In this document: positions 1-6,177 of the stretch, piece by piece
Position numbering within the stretch: the stretch's first letter is position 1
Layout of the letters: every line of letters starts with the position of its first letter
NCBI GenBank assembly: GCA_002696025.1
Contig: NZQU01000011.1
Span: 1 to 23,579 of the forward strand
Reading direction: 5' to 3'
Origin: Crocinitomicaceae bacterium
GTDB taxonomy: Bacteria; Bacteroidota; Bacteroidia; Flavobacteriales_D; Crocinitomicaceae
Length of the DNA: 23,579 nt
Notes under the pieces: generated by a model
What the model was told of the DNA's origin: nothing
Seen by the model: the letters and a program-made list of their open reading frames with translations, nothing else
The model's database searches: none
Position numbers and translations under genes: made by a program

Positions 1-710
1 AGATTTCCTTCAGAAAAAGAAGCATTTGTGCTTGCTTCTTCTTCACTCATGTTAAATTCAGAAGAAAGATATGAAGACAACTCATTATGTTCAATTCTTG
101 GAATATTAAAAACATGAGTTCGAGATAAAATAGTTGGTAGAATTGCATCTAGTGATGAACTAATCAAAATAAAGAGGGTTTTGTCTTGTGGCTCTTCTAG
201 TATCTTTAATAGCTTATTAGAACAATCCATATTCATTTGTTCAATTTGCCACATAAGCATCACTTTATACCCGCCTTCAAATGATTTTAAGTTTAGTTTC
301 TTAATAATTTCTTTGCTTTCATGAACCCCTATTATCGGTTTTCGTTCTTTGGTGTCAATTTTTTGTATCCATGAATACAAATCAAAGTAGGGGTTTTCCT
401 TAATGATCTCTCTCCATGGTTCAAGATGAGTATTTGATACATGACTAATACCCTGAACCATTGGAAACGCAAAGTGTAAGTCGGGGTGCTGAAGTTCTTG
501 CATTTTTTTACAAGAAGGACAAGTGCCACAGCTGTCATTTTCTTGTTTGTTAACGCAAAAAAGATATTGAACAAATGCAATAGCAAGGGGCAATGCGCCA
601 TATCCACTTTGACCATTAAATAGTTGAGCATGAGGTATTTTACCTCTCTTAACCTGATTGATAAGGCTTTGTTTTAAGTCTCTTTGGCCAATAACATCTT
701 TAAATAGCAT
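1..710 (-). CDS. holB: DNA polymerase III delta' subunit, 3' end cut by window edge
   Basis: Clamp-loader subunit delta' of the replicative polymerase (AAA+ family), which helps load the sliding clamp. The frame read leftwards from an ATG at 708-710 is open to the window edge, giving about 236 residues. The protein starts MLFKDVIGQRDLKQSLINQV. It has a degenerate P-loop (GQSGYGALPLA, no lysine), which is normal for delta' in Bacteroidota. A four-cysteine zinc site follows (spaced Cys, then CGTCPSC), then a motif KLLKILEEP and a sensor-1-like ILPTILSRT stretch. The C-terminal collar domain lies outside the window. It sits 24 bases downstream of the glycosyltransferase-like gene on the same strand, so the two are probably co-transcribed. 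Identification is firm; only completeness is missing. Confidence 0.9.
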   Translation of the reverse strand, partial: MLFKDVIGQRDLKQSLINQVKRGKIPHAQLFNGQSGYGALPLAIAFVQYLFCVNKQENDSCGTCPSCKKMQELQHPDLHFAFPMVQGISHVSNTHLEPWREIIKENPYFDLYSWIQKIDTKERKPIIGVHESKEIIKKLNLKSFEGGYKVMLMWQIEQMNMDCSNKLLKILEEPQDKTLFILISSSLDAILPTILSRTHVFNIPRIEHNELSSYLSSEFNMSEEEASTNASFSEGN

Positions 711-713
711 AGT

Positions 714-731
714 GTAAAGTTATTGCTTTAC
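714..731. repeat. small inverted repeat between two genes
   Basis: GTAAAG and CTTTAC form a perfect 6-bp inverted repeat around a 6-base spacer in the 24-base gap between the glycosyltransferase-like gene and holB. The stem is AT-rich and has no U-tract, so it is at best a weak intercistronic hairpin and could be chance. Confidence 0.25.
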
Positions 732-734
732 TTG

Positions 735-1829
735 TTAATCTGATGATTTAATGAAATTTAAATACTTTGAAAGTTGTTTGTCTTTTGAGAAGTTAGAGCA
801 ATTTTTCATTTTATTTATGATGAAATCTCTTTGTTCAACCCCAGAATTTAATTTGCTTGAGAAATTAGATTTTGTGTACAAAATACCTGAAGAATTAAAA
901 TCTTCCCATGAAGAATAATCTTGGTGAATTAATAGGGGGATTTTTAATGAGAAAGAGAGATTGATGGTTCCTGAAATTTGATTTACAAAATATTCGTTAG
1001 CACTTTCTGTGTTTGGGTGAACCATCGGCCATAAAAAATCTGCTTTTTGGACGAAAGACATAAATAAATCATTATCAATAAACTCGTTAAAAAACATGCA
1101 ATTATTGTAAATATTCTCCTTATTTAATAAAGCAATAAATTTTTTAGTTTCTTGCCAATTAGGATCATTTCTTCCAAGAAATATAAAAAGCAAGTTTTTG
1201 TTTTTTTGACATGCCTCTTTCATCATTTCAACGCTTCCAAGTAAGTCTTTTCTTCTTTGCTGTACCTCACCGGGAATGACAATCCATGTTTTATTTTTTT
1301 CTTTTAAAAGAGTTTGCTTTCCTAAAGAATATTCAAGAGGATAGAAAACGCCAATGTTTATTTTAGAAGACGTTTTAAGGTTGTTTAAAAGCGACTGATT
1401 TAAAACCAAATATTTTTTAATTTTTAAACTGATTATTTTTTGAGTAAAACTGTTTTTTAATTTTTTAATAGTGTGTAATATGCCTATTATCTCAATTTTT
1501 TTTGGAGAAATGAGACAAAGGTTTCTAACTAGAGCGCCCTGTGCGGTATTAAAAATCAACTTGTTTATCTTATTTTTTAAAAGGGTTTTTCTTAAAAACA
1601 AAGCCAAATTAATTTGACTTCTCCAAGAGCTGTCGTTTTTAATCTCAATATGCTCAATTATATATTTTTGAATGGCAGGGTTTCTTTCCCATAAAGATGC
1701 TGAACAATATAAATAAACTTTGAGATCATTGCCATAAAGGGCCTTTGCTTGACTCAAAAGACATTCATCATGTGACTCCCCAAATTCTATAAGTGCAATT
1801 TTCAAAATATGCGATTGTTTATCATTCAA
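735..1829 (-). CDS. putative GT-B-fold glycosyltransferase-like protein
   Basis: A 364-residue protein that looks like a GT4-type glycosyltransferase, though no signature is strong. The N-terminal half begins with a Rossmann-like strand (LKIALIEFG) and contains alternating strands and helices. The C-terminal half has a GT-B-like order: PGEVQQRRKDLLGSVEMM, then LLFIFLGRND, then NNCMFFNEFIDNDLF, then an acceptor/donor-cleft-like segment around NQISGTINLSFSLKIPLLIH. There is no signal peptide or membrane segment, so it should be cytosolic. No in-frame ATG exists near the front. The start is TTG at 1827-1829, or the TTG at codon 9 (1803-1805), which would give the more typical opening LKIALIEFG. 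An in-frame stop lies just upstream of the first. It is divergent from ssb and probably leads an operon with holB. Substrate unknown. Confidence 0.6.
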   Translation of the reverse strand: MNDKQSHILKIALIEFGESHDECLLSQAKALYGNDLKVYLYCSASLWERNPAIQKYIIEHIEIKNDSSWRSQINLALFLRKTLLKNKINKLIFNTAQGALVRNLCLISPKKIEIIGILHTIKKLKNSFTQKIISLKIKKYLVLNQSLLNNLKTSSKINIGVFYPLEYSLGKQTLLKEKNKTWIVIPGEVQQRRKDLLGSVEMMKEACQKNKNLLFIFLGRNDPNWQETKKFIALLNKENIYNNCMFFNEFIDNDLFMSFVQKADFLWPMVHPNTESANEYFVNQISGTINLSFSLKIPLLIHQDYSSWEDFNSSGILYTKSNFSSKLNSGVEQRDFIINKMKNCSNFSKDKQLSKYLNFIKSSD

Positions 1830-1834
1830 ATTTA
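1827..1834 (-). promoter_or_regulatory. possible -7 element overlapping the annotated TTG start
   Basis: On the minus strand the bases read TAAATTTG, an exact match to the Bacteroidota -7 consensus TAnnTTTG. Its last three bases are the upstream TTG start candidate. If this is the real promoter, transcription would begin near 1820 and translation would have to use the TTG at 1803-1805. No convincing -33 TTG is seen, so this is tentative. Confidence 0.25.
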
Positions 1835-1913
1835 ATCATATGTTGTAATGCCTATATATTCATTCACAACTAAATTTATTATATTAGACAATTAAGGTAT
1901 AATTTATATAACA

Positions 1914-2318
1914 ATGGCGACTGTTTTTGAGACAAGACTTATAGGTAATTTAGGAAAAGATGCAATGGTTAGAAATCTTGAGGGGCAAGTTGTTGCAATT
2001 AATTTTCCTGTTGCTCATAATCAAAATTGGAAAGACAAAAGAACGGGGCAATCAAAAACAAAAACCACTTGGGTTAATTGCACTATCTGGAAGCAGGAAG
2101 GGGCAAATCTTAAGATATTAGATTTTTTAAAGAAAGGAACATTGGTGGAGATTCTTGGCACGCCAGTAGCAAAAGCATATAAAGTTGAAGACGGCTCTAT
2201 TCGATCAGAAATAAGACTTACAGTTATTAAAACGAATATTTTAAGAACCGTGACTAGGGAAGAGTTTTCAGATTCAGATAACAATTCTTTAGAGGATGTT
2301 TTTTCTGATGATCTTTAA
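1914..2318 (+). CDS. ssb: single-stranded DNA-binding protein with atypical short tail
   Basis: SSB binds single-stranded DNA during replication, recombination and repair. The 134-residue product has a full OB-fold: the N-terminal ETRLIGNLGKDAMVRN strand pair, then FPVAHNQNWKDKRTG, then TTWVNCTIW, then LKKGTLVEILGTPVAKAY. A short acidic linker follows. It ends EDVFSDDL, so the usual acidic tip is present but the terminal Pro-Phe pair that docks partner proteins is missing. The linker is also short, and total length is at the low end for bacterial SSBs. The gene stands alone on this strand. It is divergent from the glycosyltransferase-like gene, and its TAA directly abuts the recG stop codon. 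The ATG start fits the family. Confidence 0.93.
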   Translation: MATVFETRLIGNLGKDAMVRNLEGQVVAINFPVAHNQNWKDKRTGQSKTKTTWVNCTIWKQEGANLKILDFLKKGTLVEILGTPVAKAYKVEDGSIRSEIRLTVIKTNILRTVTREEFSDSDNNSLEDVFSDDL

Positions 2319-4412
2319 TTAAGATATTTTACCCCAATTGGGTTTGTTTTTCAAAATTTCAATCATTTTATTTCTTAATAGTAAGTTTTTATTTTCTTCC
2401 AACAGTGGATCTGAAGAAAGAATTTCAATGGCTGATTTTCTAGCAAGCATCAGTATTTGACCATCCTTAGATAAATCAGCAATTTTAAGATCTAATAAGC
2501 CACTTTGTTTTGTCCCCATTAGGTCTCCAGCACCTCTCAGTTTTAAATCAACTTCAGCAACTTCAAATCCATCATTTGTATTTGTCATGGTTTCCATTCT
2601 TAGCTTAGCATCCTTTGTTAGTTTATTACCTGTCATCAGTATGCAGTATGATTTGTCAGATCCACGACCAACTCTTCCTCTTAGTTGATGTAGTTGAGAA
2701 AGGCCAAATCTCTCGGCGCTTTCGATAACCATAATACTTGCATTGGGGACATTAACACCAACTTCAATAACAGTTGTGGCAACCATAATATTGGTTTCAC
2801 CTTTTACAAATCGATTCATTTCCATTTGCTTATCATCTGCTTTCATCTGACCATGAACAATACTCACTTTGAATTCAGGCAACGGGAATGCTCTTGAGAT
2901 TGATTCATATCCATCCATAAGGTTGTTGAAATCAAGCTTTTCCGACTCTTGTATTAATGGATAAACAATGTAAACCTGTCTTCCTCTTTTAACCTCTTCT
3001 TTAATAAAGGAAAAAAGCTTTAATCGATGAGAATCGAATCTGTGTATGGTTGAAATAGGCTTTCTTCCAGGAGGCAACTCATCAATTACAGAAACATCTA
3101 AGTCGCCATAAAAAGTCATGGCTAGAGTTCTGGGTATAGGAGTTGCTGTCATCACTAAAATATGAGGTGATGGGTTTCCTTTCGCCCACATTTTTGCTCT
3201 TTGAGCCACCCCAAACCTATGTTGTTCATCAATAACAACAAGCCCTAATTTTTTAAAAACCACAGAGTCTTCTAATATTGCATGTGTTCCTATTAAGATA
3301 TTTGCACCACCATTTAATAGGTTTTCACTGATTACTTTACGCTCGCTTTTTTTTGACGAGCCAGTTAATAGAAATACAGAGAGGTTTATTTTTCCTAAAA
3401 GAGCATTAATTGTTTCAAAATGTTGATTTGCCAGAATTTCTGTTGGCGCTATTAGTGTTGCTTGATAGCCATTGTCAATACAAATTAACATACTCAAAAT
3501 AGCAACAAGGGTTTTCCCACTTCCTACATCGCCCTGTAACAGCCTGTTCATTTGTTGACCACTTAAAAAATCTTTTCTTATTTCTTTCACAACTTTTTTT
3601 TGTGCACCTGTCAGTTCAAAAGGAATGTGATTGCTATAAAAAGAGTTGAAATAATCTCCAATATGAGAAAAAACAAGGCCCTTGCTTTTCTTTTTTCCAA
3701 TCTCTTTTCTAAGTAAAAGTTCAAGTTGAAGAAAAAATAGTTCTTCGAATTTTAGCCTAACTCGCGCCTTAATTGAATCAGATTTATTTTTAGGAAAATG
3801 AATATCAGTTAATGCTTTTTTAATGCCAACTAAATTATTTTCATTTAATAGGTTTAACGGTAAGTTCTCTTTAGGATTATCATTCCATTGAGAAAAAAAT
3901 TGAGACATTAATTTTTCAATTCCTTTAGAATGTAGGCCTGAATTGTTTAGTTTTTCAGTTGTTGAATAAACAGGTTGAAGATTGTTCTGCTTTTTTGCCT
4001 CATCCCACTCGCTGATTTCTGGATGCGGAATGTTCCAAGATTTTCCATATAGTTTTCCTTTGCCATAGACCTGGTAAGTGGTGTTGATTTTTAGGGATGA
4101 TTTGATCCAGCTAACACCCCTAAACCATTGTAGTTCAATTTGACCTGATTCATCTTCAAATAAAGCAATTAGCCTTTTTTGTCTCCTAGCTCCAACTTCT
4201 TTGATATGAACAATTTTGCCCTTAAGCTGAAGTGGCTCATCAATTGTTCTAACGTTTTTTATTAGGTGGTAATTAGAGCGATCAATGTATCTAAATGGGA
4301 AATGAAACAAAAGATCATTAAAAGTAATGATTCCAAGCTCTTTATTAAGTAAGGAGGCTCTTTGTGGGCCGACTCCTTTTAGATAAGAAATGGGGGTTTT
4401 TAAAAAATCCAT
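2319..4412 (-). CDS. recG: ATP-dependent DNA helicase RecG
   Basis: RecG is a superfamily 2 helicase that remodels stalled forks and branched recombination intermediates. The 697-residue length is normal for the family. The N-terminus (LKGVGPQRASLLNKELGI) is a helix-hairpin-like segment, and the wedge OB domain covers roughly residues 60-150. Helicase motifs are intact: Walker A GDVGSGKT at 294-301, DEQH at 395-398, TATPIPRT at 422-429, and later QLRGRVGRG. The ATG at 4410-4412 matches known starts. It lies 49 bases downstream of the membrane-YceI gene on the same strand and may be read through from it. Its 3' end meets ssb with no spacer, leaving no room for a separate terminator between the two genes. 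Confidence 0.97.
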   Translation of the reverse strand: MDFLKTPISYLKGVGPQRASLLNKELGIITFNDLLFHFPFRYIDRSNYHLIKNVRTIDEPLQLKGKIVHIKEVGARRQKRLIALFEDESGQIELQWFRGVSWIKSSLKINTTYQVYGKGKLYGKSWNIPHPEISEWDEAKKQNNLQPVYSTTEKLNNSGLHSKGIEKLMSQFFSQWNDNPKENLPLNLLNENNLVGIKKALTDIHFPKNKSDSIKARVRLKFEELFFLQLELLLRKEIGKKKSKGLVFSHIGDYFNSFYSNHIPFELTGAQKKVVKEIRKDFLSGQQMNRLLQGDVGSGKTLVAILSMLICIDNGYQATLIAPTEILANQHFETINALLGKINLSVFLLTGSSKKSERKVISENLLNGGANILIGTHAILEDSVVFKKLGLVVIDEQHRFGVAQRAKMWAKGNPSPHILVMTATPIPRTLAMTFYGDLDVSVIDELPPGRKPISTIHRFDSHRLKLFSFIKEEVKRGRQVYIVYPLIQESEKLDFNNLMDGYESISRAFPLPEFKVSIVHGQMKADDKQMEMNRFVKGETNIMVATTVIEVGVNVPNASIMVIESAERFGLSQLHQLRGRVGRGSDKSYCILMTGNKLTKDAKLRMETMTNTNDGFEVAEVDLKLRGAGDLMGTKQSGLLDLKIADLSKDGQILMLARKSAIEILSSDPLLEENKNLLLRNKMIEILKNKPNWGKIS

Positions 4413-4461
4413 TGCAACATCAAGTAATATATTATATGAGATTCAATGGAATAAAAATAAA

Positions 4462-6003
4462 CTATATCTCAGTAATTTCAACTCTAAATTCAAAATCTAC
4501 AATATTTCCTTCTTTCGAATCGGGTGTCATTCCAAATTTAGTTCTATCAATTTTGGCTTTGCCAACAAGAATATGTCTTTGAATCCCATCCGTTGTCTTT
4601 GTTTCTATAAATTTCATTTGAACAGGCAGAGGCTTACTAACGCCAATCATTGTGAAATTCCCATTTAGTAGATAGTAATCCATTTCTTTTTTAATAGATC
4701 GAACTAAGTATCTCATTTTGGGAAACTTGGATCTGAAAAAATAATTTTTTTCCATTAAAGATTCATCTCTCATGCTGTTAAATGTGGTTAGGCTGTCAAC
4801 AGGTATAACCACATTAAAAGAAGACAATGCAATATCTTTGTTGATAACAATGTCACCAGATAAAGATGTGATACATCCCTCAGTAATGTCTCCAGTATTA
4901 CCAAGTTTAAATAGAACGCTAGATTTATAGGGGTCAATTTTGTAGGATCCAACGATATCTTCCAAAGGCAAGCTTTTTACATTTGATTTGGCATTTGAAT
5001 TTTGAAGAATCACTTCTTTTTGTTCAATGAGTTCTTTGTTAATTATCATAGGTCCAAAAGCCATTCCAATTAAAAGAGATGAAGAAAAAACAACATGAGT
5101 TAACGCGAAGTCATAAAATGAAACAAATCCAATGGCTGTTCCTATTATAAATGCCATATAAGCATCGACTCCTCCAAAGCCAGCTTTTTGTGTAAAAGCA
5201 AGAATTAAAAGTATGGATAGAATAAGGTGGAAAAAAAATCCAATTAAAGAAAAAATAACAGCGTTGGCCTTGGATTTAGATAGAATTTGTAAAAACCATA
5301 CACCTGCAATGCCTAGGCAAAGACCCTCAACGTTTTTAGCAACCAACAAGTCAACAGATTGCATGCCGATCATTTTCGAAAAAAATGGAAGGGTGGATAT
5401 CAATAGAAAGGAAAATGCAATATTTGAGGTTTCTTCTTTTCTATAAAAACTTGATGCCAATGCACTTATTCCAATTACATAAACACCAAAACTGGCAGCT
5501 AAAAAAGATCCAATAAACAATGAAAGAGCAAAAAAGAAAAGCAAATTAACTTGTTCCAAGGAATTTCTAGTTTCAAAACCTACAAATTGGGAGAAGAGTG
5601 TGGCAACAAAATCACAAGCATACCATATTCCAGCACCAATGAAGGGCAAAATCCAAACATTCCAAGAATTAAATGAAATGTCAAAATCATTGTAATGAAA
5701 AACATCAGGTCCAATAAGAAGAAAAAAAAGTGATGTTAAAGCAACACCTATAAAGCCAAAATGTAATTTTTTAAAAAATTCAGTTCGGGATAAAAAGAAG
5801 TGTAATAATACAAATGAGATTAATAATACTTGAAGTTTAAAAAGTCTTTCATCTTCTTGAAATTGGTCGATTAAAATAAGAGTTGCGGCGATTGATAAAA
5901 ACACCCCATTTACTCTTTTAATATCGGACTTTCCACTTACAAATGTGAATATAGAAAGCACAAAAACCAAGCATAAAATAATATAGATAAAAGTAATTTG
6001 CAT
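4462..6003 (-). CDS. polytopic membrane protein with C-terminal YceI-like domain
   Basis: A 513-residue protein of unusual architecture. Residues 1 to about 320 contain some eleven hydrophobic segments (for example near residues 1-22, and the strings around LQVLLISFVLLHFFLS and VIFSLIGFFFHLILS), so this half is an integral inner-membrane domain. A polar linker of about 30 residues follows. Residues 352-513 resemble the YceI family, a lipocalin-like beta-barrel that binds isoprenoid-type lipids: SYKIDPYKSSVLFKLGN at its front, LSGDIVINK, then SMRDESLMEKNYFF, KFPKMRY, then a final ID-x-TKFGM segment. YceI proteins are normally separate and secreted, so the fusion is notable. The membrane part is not recognised. 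The YceI part is probably periplasmic. ATG start at 6001-6003; divergent from sucA, upstream of recG. Confidence 0.75.
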   Translation of the reverse strand: MQITFIYIILCLVFVLSIFTFVSGKSDIKRVNGVFLSIAATLILIDQFQEDERLFKLQVLLISFVLLHFFLSRTEFFKKLHFGFIGVALTSLFFLLIGPDVFHYNDFDISFNSWNVWILPFIGAGIWYACDFVATLFSQFVGFETRNSLEQVNLLFFFALSLFIGSFLAASFGVYVIGISALASSFYRKEETSNIAFSFLLISTLPFFSKMIGMQSVDLLVAKNVEGLCLGIAGVWFLQILSKSKANAVIFSLIGFFFHLILSILLILAFTQKAGFGGVDAYMAFIIGTAIGFVSFYDFALTHVVFSSSLLIGMAFGPMIINKELIEQKEVILQNSNAKSNVKSLPLEDIVGSYKIDPYKSSVLFKLGNTGDITEGCITSLSGDIVINKDIALSSFNVVIPVDSLTTFNSMRDESLMEKNYFFRSKFPKMRYLVRSIKKEMDYYLLNGNFTMIGVSKPLPVQMKFIETKTTDGIQRHILVGKAKIDRTKFGMTPDSKEGNIVDFEFRVEITEI

Positions 6004-6119
6004 GACAATTAAATAGTTTTAAATAAGCATTATTTGTTATTTTATTACGATATATTTCTATTTTGGTTATTGTTTTAGGAGGAAACACTTTCTGTTTTCA
6101 GTTGTTTTTTGAAAAAAAA

Positions 6120-6150
6120 GTTCAATCTGTTCAAGAAAAACATAACTTTG
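6120..6150 (+). promoter_or_regulatory. possible sucA promoter region with direct repeat
   Basis: TAACTTTG at 6143-6150 is an exact match to the Bacteroidota -7 consensus TAnnTTTG and lies 27 bases ahead of the sucA ATG. Just upstream GTTCAA occurs twice (6120-6125 and 6129-6134), a 9-base-spaced direct repeat in the region where the -33 element would fall. No clear -33 TTG is present. The rest of the 174-base gap between the divergent genes shows only AT-rich sequence. Confidence 0.4.
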
Positions 6151-6177
6151 TTATTTAAATAAAGAATCACACTTTAA

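Noticed and set aside
332..631. Minus-strand open frame of 99 codons
   Set aside because: It lies out of frame within holB, whose own frame shows clear delta' motifs throughout.
1870..1913. Sigma70-like TAGACA and TATAAT ahead of ssb
   Set aside because: The two boxes are only about 8 bases apart, too close for a functional pair, and no TAnnTTTG match is present.
6077..6082. Perfect AGGAGG in the gap before sucA
   Set aside because: It is about 96 bases from the sucA start, is followed by no ATG in range, and this phylum rarely uses such sites.
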